From Anaeromyxobacter oryzae (lineage in GTDB: Bacteria; Myxococcota; Myxococcia; Myxococcales; Anaeromyxobacteraceae), in NCBI RefSeq assembly GCF_023169945.1, contig NZ_AP025591.1, positions 2,874,501 to 2,938,500 of the forward strand: DNA of 64,000 nucleotides. The letters run 5' to 3'. Below are positions 18,447 through 33,243 of this stretch, piece by piece. Made by a program: the position numbers and the translations under genes. The notes under the pieces were generated by a model that was given only the letters and a program-made list of their open reading frames with translations, made no database searches and was not told the DNA's origin. The stretch's first letter is position 1; every line of letters begins with the position of its first letter.

Positions 18447-19559
18447 TCAGACATTGAACCGGAAGTGCATCACGTCGCCGTCCTGGACGACGTACTCCTT
18501 GCCCTCGATCCGGAGCTTGCCCTTCTCCCGGCAGGCCGCCTCGGTCCTGAGCTCGAGGAGATCCTCGATCCGGATCACCTCGGCCTTGATGAAGCCCTTC
18601 TCGAAGTCGGTGTGAATGACGCCCGCCGCCTGCGGCGCGGTCGAGCCCTTCCGGACCGTCCAGGCGCGGCACTCGTCCTCGCCGGCGGTGAGGAAGGTGA
18701 TGAGCCCGAGCAGCCGGTAACCGGCGTGCACGAGCCGGTCGAGGCCGGGCTCCTCGAGCCCGAGGGACTTCAGGTACTCCTCCCGCTCGCTCTCCGCGAG
18801 CGCGACGAGCTCCGACTCGACCTTCCCGGAGATCTCCACCATCGGCGCGCCCTCCGCCTCGGCGAGCGCCTTCACCGCGAGGATGCTCGGGTCGGAGGAC
18901 TCCTTGCCGAGCTGCGACTCGTCCACGTTCGCGATGTAGAGGACCGGCTTCGAGGTGAGGAGGAACAGGTCCCGGACGACGGCCTTCTCCTCGTCGGAGA
19001 GCTTCTGCATCCGCACCGGCGTGCCCGCTTCGAGCCCCGCCTTCACCTTGTCGAGGACGACCACCTCGTGCTTCGCCTGCTCGCCGGGCTTCCCCGCCGC
19101 CTTCGAGTTCTTGAGCGAGCGGTCGCGCTTCTTCTCGACGGAGTCGAGGTCCTTCAGCATGAGCTCGGTCTCGACCACGTCGCGGTCGCCCCTCGGGTCG
19201 ACCTTCCCCGCGACGTGCACGACGTCCGGGTCCTCGAAGCAGCGGAGGACGTGGGCGATCGCGTCGACCTCGCGGATGTTCGCGAGGAACTGGTTCCCGA
19301 GCCCCTCGCCCTTCGAGGCGCCGGCGACGAGGCCGGCGATGTCCACGAACTCGAGGGTGGTCGGCGTCTTCTTCTTCGGCTTGAAGAGCGCGGCGAGCGC
19401 CTCGAGCCGGGCGTCCGGCACGGGCACCACGCCTACGTTCGGCTCGATCGTGCAGAACGGATAGTTCGCCGCCGCCGCCTGCGCGGCGCCGAGGAGCGCG
19501 TTGAAGAGGGTGGACTTCCCCACGTTGGGGAGCCCGACGATGCCGATGGAGAGACCCAT
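18447..19559 (-). CDS. ychF: Ribosome-binding ATPase YchF (Obg family)
   Basis: The 370-residue product has the Obg-type P-loop GLPNVGKSTLFNALLG, the switch motif DIAGLVAGASKGEGLGNQFL, and NVDE in place of NKxD. The NxxE form explains why YchF prefers ATP over GTP. A coiled-coil insertion and a C-terminal TGS domain with the ychF ending (FEKGFIKAEVIRIEDLLEL, EYVVQDGDVMHFRFNV) complete it. It associates with ribosomes and translation factors in stress responses. It lies downstream of the strong terminator of the atpZIBEF operon, so it must have its own promoter in the 90-nt gap. Confidence 0.96.
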   Translation of the reverse strand: MGLSIGIVGLPNVGKSTLFNALLGAAQAAAANYPFCTIEPNVGVVPVPDARLEALAALFKPKKKTPTTLEFVDIAGLVAGASKGEGLGNQFLANIREVDAIAHVLRCFEDPDVVHVAGKVDPRGDRDVVETELMLKDLDSVEKKRDRSLKNSKAAGKPGEQAKHEVVVLDKVKAGLEAGTPVRMQKLSDEEKAVVRDLFLLTSKPVLYIANVDESQLGKESSDPSILAVKALAEAEGAPMVEISGKVESELVALAESEREEYLKSLGLEEPGLDRLVHAGYRLLGLITFLTAGEDECRAWTVRKGSTAPQAAGVIHTDFEKGFIKAEVIRIEDLLELRTEAACREKGKLRIEGKEYVVQDGDVMHFRFNV

Positions 19560-19581
19560 GACGCGTTCCTGGATAACCCGC

Positions 19582-19625
19582 GAAAAACGAAAGCGCTCCG
19601 GCGGCCGCGGGGCCAGCCGGAGCGC
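19582..19625 (-). terminator. Rho-independent terminator of the atpZIBEF operon
   Basis: On the minus strand a perfect 10-bp stem GCGCTCCGGC/GCCGGAGCGC with a 13-nt loop is followed at once by TTTCGTTTTTC. It lies 25 nt after the atpF stop. This is the clearest intrinsic terminator in the window. Confidence 0.85.
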
Positions 19626-19649
19626 GCTCTTGCCGGTGGACCGGCCGCC

Positions 19650-20189
19650 CTAGGCGGCGCGGTTCGTGGGGAGCTGCGCGATGTACTCCTCGACCAGCGC
19701 GCGCTGCGACTTCTCGTCGAGGTTCGCCTTCACGAGGCGGGCCGCGGCGTCGATGGCGAGGTCGACGACCTGAGCCTTGAGCTCGGCCCTCGCCTTCGAG
19801 ATCTCCTCGGTGATCTGCCGGCGCGCGTCGGCGACGAGATCGTCCGCCTCCTTGCGGGCCCGGGCGGTGAGCTCCTGCCGGAGCGTCTCCACCTCCGCCT
19901 GGTTCCGGCGGGCGAGCTCCGCCGCCTCGCGCTGCGCCTGGGCGAGGGCGTCCTTCTGCGCGAGCATGAGCTTCTCGGCCTCGGCCCGCTCCTTCTTGGC
20001 CGAGTCGATCGCCTCGCGGATGGAGCGCTCGCGATCGGCGAGCTGCTTCACGATCGGGCCCCAGGCGAACTTCGCCAGGACCAGGAGGAGGAGCAGGAAG
20101 GTGATTCCCGTCCAGAGCGTGAGGCCGGGGTTGATGGAGGTGATCCCGCCGGCGGCGAAGACCGGCATCACGGTCGCGAACGAGGCCAT
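19650..20189 (-). CDS. atpF: ATP synthase Fo subunit b
   Basis: The 179-residue product has one N-terminal membrane segment (LTLWTGITFLLLLLVLAKFAW, residues about 24-44). A long charged helix rich in Ala, Glu and Arg follows (RERSIREAIDSAKKERAEAEKLM onward), the peripheral stator stalk. The usual b-subunit PI-type segment appears as GPIVKQLADRE. It links subunit a to F1 through delta. It is the last gene of the Fo operon, 90 nt downstream of atpE with a hairpin in the gap, and is followed by a strong terminator. Confidence 0.95.
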   Translation of the reverse strand: MASFATVMPVFAAGGITSINPGLTLWTGITFLLLLLVLAKFAWGPIVKQLADRERSIREAIDSAKKERAEAEKLMLAQKDALAQAQREAAELARRNQAEVETLRQELTARARKEADDLVADARRQITEEISKARAELKAQVVDLAIDAAARLVKANLDEKSQRALVEEYIAQLPTNRAA

Positions 20190-20235
20190 TCGAAGAGCTC
20201 CGTCTCTAGCGGTTCAGGTGAGGCAGGCCCGGGGT

Positions 20236-20265
20236 GCCCCCGCTCCCAACCGAGGAAGCGGGGGC
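20236..20265 (-). promoter_or_regulatory. Intercistronic hairpin between atpE and atpF
   Basis: A perfect 9-bp stem GCCCCCGCT/AGCGGGGGC with a 12-nt loop lies 14 nt downstream of the atpE stop, inside the operon. It has no T run. It could protect the upstream atpE message or attenuate read-through, helping make the multicopy c subunit in excess. Confidence 0.45.
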
Positions 20266-20279
20266 GATCCGGGATGAAG

Positions 20280-20510
20280 CTACGCCTTGAGGCCGAGGAG
20301 GAGGCACACGACGATCGCGAAGAGCGTCGCGCCCTCGATGAGGGCGGCGGCGATGATCATCGAGGTGCGGATGTCGCCGGCGGCGGTCGGCTGGCGGGCG
20401 GAGCCCTCCATCGCGGCGGCGGCGAGCTTGCCGATGCCGAGGCCGGCGCCGAGGACGGCGAGGCCGGCGCCGAAGCCGGCGGAGAGGAAGGCGAGAGCGG
20501 TCGAGGTCAT
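20280..20510 (-). CDS. atpE: ATP synthase Fo subunit c
   Basis: The 76-residue hairpin protein has two membrane helices. The first carries the glycine repeat GAGLAVLGAGLGIG; the polar loop contains Arg39-Gln40-Pro41; and the second has the ion-carrying Glu59 in ALIEGATLF. The residues around Glu59 do not show the full Na+-binding set, so proton coupling is likely. Copies assemble into the rotor ring. It lies between atpB and atpF in the Fo operon. Confidence 0.96.
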   Translation of the reverse strand: MTSTALAFLSAGFGAGLAVLGAGLGIGKLAAAAMEGSARQPTAAGDIRTSMIIAAALIEGATLFAIVVCLLLGLKA

Positions 20511-20584
20511 TTCACTACTCCTGATCGTTCAGCGGGTGCGGGATTGGCCGGGCCGCGAGTTCCCGGGGCGCGTGCTGCGCTCGA

Positions 20585-21712
20585 CTACCCATGGCCCGGG
20601 GACGCCCCGGCCACGTGAGAACCGTGCTGGTGCTCCTCGTGCCCCTCGTGCCCGTGCTCCTCGTGGCCGTGGGTGGCGACGACCGAGCCGATGAAGAGGG
20701 ACGAGAGCATGGTGAAGATGTACGCCTGCACGAAGGCGACGAAGAGCTCGAGCATGAAGATCGAGAGCGCCATCGGCACCGCGCCGAATGCCACCCACGG
20801 CGAGATCACGAAGATGAGGCCGAGGAGGGCGAGGATGACGAAGTGCCCGGCCACCATGTTCGCGAAGAGTCGCACGGTGAGGGCGAAGGGCTTCGTGAAC
20901 AGGCCGAGGAACTCGACCGGGATCATGATGAACCAGAGCGGGAAGAGCGACTTCGGCACGCCGCCGGTCAGGTGGGCGAAGTAGCCGCCGATCCCCTGGG
21001 CCTTGATCTGCGCGTACTGGGTGATGACCCAGGTGAAGATCGCCATCATGACCGTCACCGAGATGTTCGCGGTGGCGGTGGCGGCGAACGGCAGGAGGCC
21101 GAAGAGGTTCAGGAAGAGGATGAAGAAGAAGGCGGTGACGAGGTACGGCGTGAAGCGGTCCGCGTCCTTCTCGCCGATGTTCTTCACGGCGATCTCGTTC
21201 CGGACGAACGCGACCAGGACCTCGATGAAGTTGTAGAGGCCGCGCGGGACGACGCTCTTCTTCCGGACCGCCGCGAGCACCACGACGAGGAGGAGCAGCG
21301 AGGCGATCCACATCATCACGACGTGCTTCGTCGGCGTCATGTCGAGCGCGCCGAACTTCAGCTTGTCGCCGAAGACCTCGCGCATGTCGACCTCGCAGTT
21401 CCACCGGAAGCCGCCGTGGCAGACGCCGGGGTACTCGAGGACGTAGTTGTCCGAGACGTGGTGGAGCATCACCGCGCCGATGCTCTCGTCGTGCTCGGCG
21501 GCGCCGGCGTGCTCGCCCTCGCCGGCCGCGGCGTGCGCCTCGGCCCCGTGCTCCTGGGGGGCGCCGGCGGCGGCCTCGGCGTCGTGCTGCGGCGCGGCGG
21601 CGGAATGCTCCGCGGCGGGCGCGGCCTCCTGGCCGGCGGCCGGGGTCGCGTGGCCCTCGTGCTGCGAGAGGGTGAGGCTCAAGGCGAGCGTGACGAGCGT
21701 GGCGGCGGTCAT
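20585..21712 (-). CDS. atpB: ATP synthase Fo subunit a with His-rich extensions
   Basis: The 375-residue product is about 100 residues longer than E. coli subunit a. An N-terminal signal-like segment (residues 1-16) precedes a His/Ala/Glu-rich stretch to about residue 75. The core has the expected membrane helices and the essential Arg in [17 protein letters not shown] (about residue 280), which faces Glu59 of subunit c. The C-terminus ends in a His-rich tail ([17 protein letters not shown]). Both His-rich parts are outside the conserved core and could bind metal or sense pH; this is inference. The start overlaps the atpI stop by ATGA. Confidence 0.95.
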   Translation of the reverse strand: MTAATLVTLALSLTLSQHEGHATPAAGQEAAPAAEHSAAAPQHDAEAAAGAPQEHGAEAHAAAGEGEHAGAAEHDESIGAVMLHHVSDNYVLEYPGVCHGGFRWNCEVDMREVFGDKLKFGALDMTPTKHVVMMWIASLLLLVVVLAAVRKKSVVPRGLYNFIEVLVAFVRNEIAVKNIGEKDADRFTPYLVTAFFFILFLNLFGLLPFAATATANISVTVMMAIFTWVITQYAQIKAQGIGGYFAHLTGGVPKSLFPLWFIMIPVEFLGLFTKPFALTVRLFANMVAGHFVILALLGLIFVISPWVAFGAVPMALSIFMLELFVAFVQAYIFTMLSSLFIGSVVATHGHEEHGHEGHEEHQHGSHVAGASPGHG

Positions 21713-22077
21713 GCGGTCGGACCCGTTCCTCGGCTGAGGGTGTTGACGTACGCGCCCTCGATGGCGCTGAAGACGAAGTAAGGGATGAAGAAGGCGGCGA
21801 CGAAGCCGACGACGCTCTCGCCCGCGTGGACGACCGCGAAGGTCCCGAGGCCGACGAGGAGGATCCGGAGGAGGAAGGCGATCGCCATCACCGCGAGGGC
21901 GCGCTGGACGACCTTGCCGCCGCCGCGCGCGAACCGGCCCATCGCGAAGATCGAGCCGACGCCGGTGAGCCCCGAGATCGTCGCGCCGATGACCGCGCCG
22001 CGCCGGTGCGCGCCCGTGAGCAGGGCGATCGCGACGAAGGCGAGGGCGGTGAGGGCGGCGACCGTCTGGTGCTTCAC
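21709..22077 (-). CDS. atpI: ATP synthase-associated membrane protein (AtpI-like)
   Basis: The 122-residue product starts at GTG 22077, overlapping the upstream stop as GTGA, and its end overlaps atpB. Four hydrophobic helices are apparent: [50 protein letters not shown], and [19 protein letters not shown]. Position directly before atpB and the topology match AtpI, which assists c-ring assembly. Sequence identity in this family is low, so the call rests mostly on context. Confidence 0.75.
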   Translation of the reverse strand: MKHQTVAALTALAFVAIALLTGAHRRGAVIGATISGLTGVGSIFAMGRFARGGGKVVQRALAVMAIAFLLRILLVGLGTFAVVHAGESVVGFVAAFFIPYFVFSAIEGAYVNTLSRGTGPTA

Positions 22078-22340
22078 TTTTTCCCCATCCTGAGGGCCAG
22101 CCTCAGGAAGCTGATCAACCCACCGGTGATGCCGGCCAGGGCGCCCACCAGCGTGAACCAGGGCGTCTTGTTGCCCATCTTCTTGTCCAGCCAGTACCCG
22201 GCGCCGGCGAAGACGACGATGGAGGCGACCAGCGTGTAGGCCGCTCCGAGATACGGCGCCGCCTTGCGGTATCCGATCGCAAGGTTCGAGAGGCCCTGCT
22301 CGTCGTCCCGTGTCCGGCGCTCTCGATCGCTCGGACCCAA
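22074..22340 (-). CDS. atpZ: AtpZ/AtpI-family small membrane protein, first gene of the Fo operon
   Basis: The 88-residue product is assigned to start at TTG 22340 because CCTCC on the plus strand (GGAGG on the message, 22347-22351) lies exactly 6 nt upstream; upstream in-frame codons run through the promoter. It contains two membrane helices with the family pattern [23 protein letters not shown] followed by [20 protein letters not shown]. The AtpZ/AtpI family (PF09527 type) sits at the head of many atp operons and has been linked to Mg/Ca transport or assembly. The stop overlaps the next start (GTGA). Confidence 0.8.
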   Translation of the reverse strand: MGPSDRERRTRDDEQGLSNLAIGYRKAAPYLGAAYTLVASIVVFAGAGYWLDKKMGNKTPWFTLVGALAGITGGLISFLRLALRMGKK

Positions 22341-22443
22341 GAACCACCTCCGCCTGCTCTCGCCTTCGGCCCTGCGCCCGGATGACCATCCTGCCCAATT
22401 CGGTCCGGGTTTCCGGGGCTTGAGACGAGAAGAAAGGCACGCC

Positions 22444-22472
22444 CGTATAGCAGGCGCGCTCTGTGACGTCAA
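22444..22472 (-). promoter_or_regulatory. Sigma70-type promoter of the atpZIBEF operon
   Basis: On the minus strand TTGACG (22467-22472), exactly 17 nt, then TATACG (22444-22449). Transcription would start near 22437, about 97 nt before the atpZ TTG. It is among the best promoter matches in the window. Confidence 0.75.
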
Positions 22473-22502
22473 TGCCCTACACCCCCGGCCGAGCCGCGCC
22501 GG

Positions 22503-23648
22503 TCACCTTCGCGCCGGGAGCGCAGCGACGAGCCGGTCGACGTCCTCGGCTGAGCTGTAAAGGTGCGGAGAGACGCGGATCCGGTCTCCCCGGAGCGCGG
22601 TCGCGACCTTCGCCTCCCGGAGCGCGTCGTGGGCCGCGGCGGTGAGCGCCGGGGTGGCGGCGCGCACGCAGAGGATGTGGGAGCGCGCGCCCGGCTCGAG
22701 CGGCGACGCGGCCTCCCACCCTGCCGGCAGCCGGGCGAGGAGGCGGTCGCCGAGAGCGCGGGCGTGCGCCGACACGGCCGCCGGCGTCACCTCGAGCAGG
22801 AACCGGAGGGACTCGGCGAGCGGGAGCAGGTTGAAGAACGCGGCGGTCTCGTGGGCGTCGTAGCGCTGCGCCCCGGGCCGGAGCTCGATCCCGGCGGGGA
22901 GGTGGTTGAAGTCCTCGGCGCCGACGACCGACCACCAGTTCACGTCGCCGACGTGGAGCCGGTCGAGCGCGAGCGGCGAGAAGAGCCCGAGCCCGGTGCC
23001 GTACGGACCGAGCAGGAACTTGTAGCCGCTCGCCGCGTAGACGTCGATCCCGGACGCCCCGAAGTCGAAGGGCAGGGCACCCGCCGCCTGCGAGCCGTCC
23101 ACGACGGTGAGCGCGCCGACCCTCCGCGCCGCCTCGACCACCGGGCCGGGATCGATGCGCCCGCCGTGCAGGAAGGAGACGTGCGCGAACGCGACCACCC
23201 TCGTCCGCGGCCCGACCTCGGCGGCGAGGCGCTCCGGCGACACCGCGCCGACCGGGTGATCCGGCTCCGCCACCCGGATCCGCACACCGCGCCGGGCGAG
23301 CCAGCGCCAGGGGAAGTCGTTCGACGGGAACTCGTGCCGGGCGAGCAGGACCTCGTCGCCCTCGCCGAGATCGAGCCCGCGCGCGGCGACGTTCACGATC
23401 TGGCCGGCCCCGGTGACGAGCGCGACGGCCTCCTCGCGCGCCCCGAGCAGCCGCGCGGCGAGCGCGCGCGCCTCGGCGACCGCCGAGACGTAGGTGGCGC
23501 TCGTGATCCGCCACGGCTGCTCCTTGAGCCGGAGCGCGTCCCGGCCGGCCCGCGACGCCGCGAGGGGGATGGGCCCCTGGCTCGCGGCGTCGAGGTAGGC
23601 GATCCCCTCGGACGGCGCGAAGCGGTCGGCGAAGGGGGACGCGCTCAC
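22503..23648 (-). CDS. Class V aminotransferase / cysteine desulfurase-like PLP enzyme
   Basis: The 381-residue fold-type I PLP enzyme begins SEGIAYLDAASQGPIPLAAS, the usual start of class V aminotransferases. The PLP-binding lysine is in ASGYKFLLGPYG, preceded by the cofactor aspartate in VVDGSQAAGALPFDF. The substrate and true activity cannot be read from the sequence: cysteine desulfurases, kynureninases and isopenicillin-N epimerase-like proteins share this fold, and no clear mobile catalytic Cys loop was recognised. It lies 7 nt downstream of hemL and is probably cotranscribed. Confidence 0.8.
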   Translation of the reverse strand: MSASPFADRFAPSEGIAYLDAASQGPIPLAASRAGRDALRLKEQPWRITSATYVSAVAEARALAARLLGAREEAVALVTGAGQIVNVAARGLDLGEGDEVLLARHEFPSNDFPWRWLARRGVRIRVAEPDHPVGAVSPERLAAEVGPRTRVVAFAHVSFLHGGRIDPGPVVEAARRVGALTVVDGSQAAGALPFDFGASGIDVYAASGYKFLLGPYGTGLGLFSPLALDRLHVGDVNWWSVVGAEDFNHLPAGIELRPGAQRYDAHETAAFFNLLPLAESLRFLLEVTPAAVSAHARALGDRLLARLPAGWEAASPLEPGARSHILCVRAATPALTAAAHDALREAKVATALRGDRIRVSPHLYSSAEDVDRLVAALPARR

Positions 23649-23655
23649 GGGAGGG

Positions 23656-24948
23656 TTACGCCACCTTCGCTGCCGCGGCGAACGCGGTCCGCGCCGCCGC
23701 GAGCGTGTGCTCCACGTCGGTGTCCGTGTGGGCGGTCGAGAGGAACGCGGCCTCGAACTGCGACGGCGGGAAGTAGACGCCGCCCTCGAGGAGCGCGTGG
23801 TACCAGGCCGCGAACCGCTTCGTGTTGCACGCGCGGGCGCTCGCCGCGTCGAAGACCGGCTTCTCGGAGAAGAACACCGTGAGCATCGAGCCGACCCGGT
23901 TCACCTGCACCGGCACCTTCTCCGCGGCGGCGGCCCTGGCGAGCCCCTCGGCGAGCGCCGCCGAGGTCCGCTCGAGCTTCTCGTAGGCGGCGGGCGTCAT
24001 GAGCCGGAGCGAGGAGAAGCCGGCCGCCATCGCCATCGGGTTCCCGGACAGCGTGCCCGCCTGGTAGATGGGCCCGGCCGGCGCGACCCGGTCCATCACG
24101 TCGGCGCGGCCGCCGAACGCGCCCACCGGGAGCCCCGCGCCGATCACCTTCCCGAACGTCACGAGGTCCGGCCGGATCCCGTAGAGGCCGCACGCGCCGC
24201 CCGAGGAGACGCGGAAGCCGGTCATCACCTCGTCGATGATGAGGAGCGCGCCGTGCTTGCGGCACGTGGCGAGGAGCCCCTCGAGGTAGCCCGCCCTCGG
24301 GACGAGCACGCCCATGTTCCCGACGATCGGCTCGACGATGATCGCCGCGATCTTTCCGCCGCGCTCGGCGAAGAGCTTCTCCACCGCGGCGAGGTCGTTG
24401 AACGGGAGGGTGAGGGTGTGGCGGGCGAGGTCCGCCGGCACGCCGGGCGAGTCCGGCAGGCCGAGCGTCTCGACGCCGGAGCCGGCCTTCACGAGGAGCG
24501 GATCTCCCGCGCCGTGGTAGCAGCCGTCGAACTTGAGGATGTCGTCGCGACCGGTGAACCCACGGGCGACACGGATCGCGGCGGTGGTCGCCTCGGTGCC
24601 CGACGAGCAGAACCGCATCTTCTCCACCCAGGGCATACGCTCGCGGACGAGCTCGGCGAGCTGGATCTCGCGCGGCGACGGCGCGCCGAACGACGAGCCG
24701 TCCTTCATCGCGTCCTGCACCTCGCGCATCACCTCGTGGTGACAGTGGCCGACGATGAGCGGGCCCCAGGAGAGCACGTAGTCGACGTAGTCGTTCCCGT
24801 CGACGTCGAAGATGTGGCTGCCCTTCCCGCGCGCGATGAAGCGGGGCGTGCCGCCCACGCCCTTGAACGCGCGCACGGGGCTGTTCACGCCGCCGGGAAA
24901 GAGGTCCTTCGCCTTCGCGAACAGCTTCTCGGACAGTTCGGTCTTCAT
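23656..24948 (-). CDS. hemL: Glutamate-1-semialdehyde 2,1-aminomutase
   Basis: The 430-residue product converts glutamate-1-semialdehyde to 5-aminolevulinate, the last step of the C5 route to tetrapyrroles. Diagnostic segments are FPGGVNSPVRAFKGVGG near the N-terminus, CSSGTEATTAAIRVARG, FDGCYHGAGDPLL, the cofactor aspartate in LLIIDEVMTGFRVS, and the PLP lysine in VTFGKVIGAGLPVGAFGG (about residue 268). Length matches E. coli HemL (426). It shares a transcript with a downstream PLP enzyme and is preceded by a REP-like repeat. Confidence 0.97.
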   Translation of the reverse strand: MKTELSEKLFAKAKDLFPGGVNSPVRAFKGVGGTPRFIARGKGSHIFDVDGNDYVDYVLSWGPLIVGHCHHEVMREVQDAMKDGSSFGAPSPREIQLAELVRERMPWVEKMRFCSSGTEATTAAIRVARGFTGRDDILKFDGCYHGAGDPLLVKAGSGVETLGLPDSPGVPADLARHTLTLPFNDLAAVEKLFAERGGKIAAIIVEPIVGNMGVLVPRAGYLEGLLATCRKHGALLIIDEVMTGFRVSSGGACGLYGIRPDLVTFGKVIGAGLPVGAFGGRADVMDRVAPAGPIYQAGTLSGNPMAMAAGFSSLRLMTPAAYEKLERTSAALAEGLARAAAAEKVPVQVNRVGSMLTVFFSEKPVFDAASARACNTKRFAAWYHALLEGGVYFPPSQFEAAFLSTAHTDTDVEHTLAAARTAFAAAAKVA

Positions 24949-24980
24949 CTCGTCTCTCCTCTGCTCATCGCGGCTGCCAC

Positions 24981-25045
24981 TCGTGGTGAGCCTGTCGAAC
25001 CACGAGCGCGAGCGCCGGGCCCTTCGACAGGCTCGGGGCGAACGG
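24981..25045. repeat. REP-like inverted repeat between hemL and a TPR gene
   Basis: GAGCCTGTCGAA (24988-24999) pairs perfectly with TTCGACAGGCTC (25023-25034). The left arm also contains the smaller palindrome TCGTGGTGAGCCTGTCGAACCACGA, quoted here in two parts: TCGTGGT and ACCACGA. The right arm continues GGGGCGAACGG. A diverged second copy lies at 37220-37286. Confidence 0.65.
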
Positions 25046-25053
25046 GATCTTCG

Positions 25054-25901
25054 TCATTTGAACGCATCGGTGCGGCCGGGCCGCGCGATCTTCGCCCGCT
25101 CGCGGCGGTCGCGGACCGCCTCGATGGCGGTCCGCACGGAGTCCGGGTTCGGGTGGGTCGGGAGGGCCTGCGCGTATAGCTCGAGGGCGCGGTCGAGCTC
25201 GCCGCGCTGCGCGCAGATGTGGGCCTCCGCCTCGAAGGCGCGCGCCGCGACGTCGGGCCGCGGCCGGCGCTCGAGCAGCGCCTGGAGCGCGCCGAGCGCC
25301 TCGTCGTCGCGCTTGTCCAGGGCGAGCGCCTGGCCGATGAGGAGCTGCGCCTCGTCGGCGAGCTCGTGGTTCGGCCACCGCTCCCGCAGCCTCCGCGCCT
25401 CCGCCCGCACCTGGTCGTACCGGTGCAGCTCGAGGTACGCGCGGGCGATCTCGAGCTGGTACTTCGGCGCGTCCGGCGCGTCGGACTGCGCGACGTCCGC
25501 CCACTGCGCGATGGCGCCGAGCCGGTCGTTGAAGCGATCGCGGAGGATCTCGCCGATGATCACCCGCGCCTCGTGCGCCTCCTTCGTGCCGGGGTAGAGC
25601 GAGACGAGGCGGCGGTAGTAGGCCATCGCGCCGGAGTAGTCGCCGAGCTCGAGGTACGAGACGTCGCCCGCGTACCGGAGCGCCTTCCAGCGGACGGCCG
25701 CGTCGGTGCCCGCGAGCGGCCCCTCGCCCAGATCGGCGAGGAGCGCCTTGTACCCCTCGAGCGCGTCCTTCTTCTCGCCCTTGTGACGGAGCGCGTTCGC
25801 GGCCTCGAGCCGACCCTCGCTCGAGCTGCACGCGACGAGGCCGAGGGCGAGCGCGAGGCCGAGCGCGACCCCGGCCCCGCGCGCGCGGCGGGAGAGACGG
25901 A

Positions 25902-25905
<4 letters not shown>
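25054..25905 (-). CDS. TPR lipoprotein (BamD-like arrangement)
   Basis: The 283-residue product starts at TTG 25905, overlapping the gyrA stop as TTGA. The lipoprotein signal ([15 protein letters not shown], lipobox LVAC) is followed by about five TPR units, for example [23 protein letters not shown] and [21 protein letters not shown]. This arrangement resembles BamD/YfiO-like outer-membrane lipoproteins, but assignment to the BAM complex is not justified by sequence alone. Translational coupling to gyrA is unexpected for an envelope protein. Confidence 0.75.
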
Positions 25906-28619
<2,714 letters not shown>

Positions 28620-28827
28620 CGGGATCTCGCGTGGGAGCTCGCGGGGACGGCCTGGACGAGCGGGCCTGCGCGAGGGGTTGTTTTTAGCCGTTTCTCCCTT
28701 TGGTTTCAACGTGTTTGCACGCTGACGCCCCGCGTTTCCCGGCCCCGCTCCGCGCGCCCGCCGCTTTCACGTTGCGTCGCCAGCGTCCGCCCCGGCGGCG
28801 GGCGGCGCCGCCCCGTCCCGGACCCGG

Positions 28828-28863
28828 AAAAGACGACGGGGAGGGCACCGGAGCGCCCTCCCC
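28828..28863 (-). terminator. Intrinsic terminator of the atpHAGDC operon
   Basis: On the minus strand a perfect 9-bp stem GGGGAGGGC/GCCCTCCCC with an 8-nt loop is followed by GTCGTCTTTTCC. It begins 25 nt after the atpC stop and separates the F1 operon from gyrA. Confidence 0.75.
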
Positions 28864-28888
28864 GCGTTTCTGCGAAGCGATCCGACGG

Positions 28889-29287
28889 CTACTTGCCGGC
28901 GACGGTGAGCCGGGCGGTCGCCCGCTTCACGCGCGCGGACTCGGTCGCGTAGTGCTCGTCCTGCTCGGTGAGCTTGAGGAGCCGGTTCTGCGCGTCCTCG
29001 AACGCCTTCTGCGCGCGGGAGACGTCGATGTCCCCGGCCGCCTCGGCGGTGTCCGCGAGCACGATCACCTTGTTGTCGGCGACCTGCAGGAACCCGCCGC
29101 CGACGGCGTAGTGGTGCTCGCGCCCGCCCTCGAGGTAGGTGAGCCGGCCCGGCTCGAGCGCGGTCATGAACGGCTCGTGGTTGAGGCGGATACCGAACCC
29201 GCCCAGCGCGCCGGGCGCGCGGACCTCGTCGGTGGTGACCGAGAGGACCCGTCGCTCCGGCGTGACGATGTCGAGGCTGAGCGGCAT
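28889..29287 (-). CDS. atpC: ATP synthase F1 subunit epsilon
   Basis: The 132-residue product has the N-terminal beta sandwich (MPLSLDIVTPERRVLS, ALGGFGIRLNHEPFMTALEPG, YAVGGGFLQVADNKVIVLAD) and the C-terminal helical hairpin (AQKAFEDAQNRLLKL onward) that can insert into F1 and inhibit ATP hydrolysis. It is the last gene of the F1 operon, 3 nt after atpD, and precedes an intrinsic terminator. Confidence 0.95.
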   Translation of the reverse strand: MPLSLDIVTPERRVLSVTTDEVRAPGALGGFGIRLNHEPFMTALEPGRLTYLEGGREHHYAVGGGFLQVADNKVIVLADTAEAAGDIDVSRAQKAFEDAQNRLLKLTEQDEHYATESARVKRATARLTVAGK

Positions 29288-29290
29288 GGG

Positions 29291-30748
<1,458 letters not shown>

Positions 30749-30756
30749 TCAGACCG

Positions 30757-31632
30757 TTACTTGAGCGCTTCGGCGCCGCTCACGATCTCCATGAGCTCCT
30801 TCGTCACGTAGGCCTGGCGCGCGCGGTTGTACTGGAGGGTGAGGGCCGCGATCATCTCCTCGGCGTTCTTCGTCGCCGACTCCATCGCGCTCATGCGCGC
30901 GCCGTGCTCCGACGCCGCCGACTCGAGGAGGGCGCGCCACACCTGCATGCCGACGTGGCGCGGGAGCAGGTCCGCGAGGAGGGCCTCGCGGGACGGCTCG
31001 TACTTGAAGTCGATGCTCGCGCCGGTCGTCTCCGCCTCGGCGGCGGTCTGGATCGGCAGGAGCTGGACGACGACGGGCTTCTGCGAGATGGCGCTCTTGA
31101 ACTCGTTGTAGGCGAGGAAGACCGCGTCCACCTCGCCCGAGAGGAAGCGCTCCTGGTACTCGACGGCGATCCCCTCCGCCTGCTCGTAGCGGAGGTTCGC
31201 GGTGACGCCGGGGAAGTCCTTCCTCGCGTGGATCCTGCGAGCCTTGAAGTACTCGCGGCCCTTCTTGCCGATGGTCGCGAGCGCGATCTCCTCGAAGCGG
31301 TCGCCGTTCTCGACGAGGAACCGCTGCACGCGGCGGCAGATGTTCGAGTTGAAGCCGCCGGCGAGGCCGCGGTCGCTCGTGACGACCACCACCTCCGCCC
31401 GGCGCTCGACGCGCGGCGCGAGGAGCGGGTGCGTCGCCGCCTCGTCGGCGGCAGCGCGCGCCGCGACGCGGCCGAGCGCCTGCTCGAGGAGCAGCGCGTA
31501 CGGCCGGGTCTTCAGGATGGCGTCCTGGGCGCGGCGGAGCTTCGCCGCGGACACCATCTTCATGGCCTTGGTGATCTGCCGCGTCGACTTGACGGAGCCG
31601 ATGCGGTTTCGGATGTCGCGAAGGGAAGGCAC
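30757..31632 (-). CDS. atpG: ATP synthase F1 subunit gamma
   Basis: The 291-residue rotor shaft begins [34 protein letters not shown], quoted here only as the N-terminal coiled-coil start ([11 protein letters not shown]). It ends with the matching C-terminal helix [17 protein letters not shown] and [19 protein letters not shown]. The middle Rossmann-like part contains [16 protein letters not shown]. Gamma turns inside the alpha3beta3 ring and touches epsilon and the c ring. Confidence 0.96.
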   Translation of the reverse strand: MPSLRDIRNRIGSVKSTRQITKAMKMVSAAKLRRAQDAILKTRPYALLLEQALGRVAARAAADEAATHPLLAPRVERRAEVVVVTSDRGLAGGFNSNICRRVQRFLVENGDRFEEIALATIGKKGREYFKARRIHARKDFPGVTANLRYEQAEGIAVEYQERFLSGEVDAVFLAYNEFKSAISQKPVVVQLLPIQTAAEAETTGASIDFKYEPSREALLADLLPRHVGMQVWRALLESAASEHGARMSAMESATKNAEEMIAALTLQYNRARQAYVTKELMEIVSGAEALK

Positions 31633-31660
31633 TAGAGGACTCCCGGTGAACCGCGGGCGG

Positions 31661-33193
<1,533 letters not shown>

Positions 33194-33243
33194 CGATCGA
33201 ATCTCCGGGGCTGCTGCGTTGAACGCTTGGTGAAGAAGAGGGG

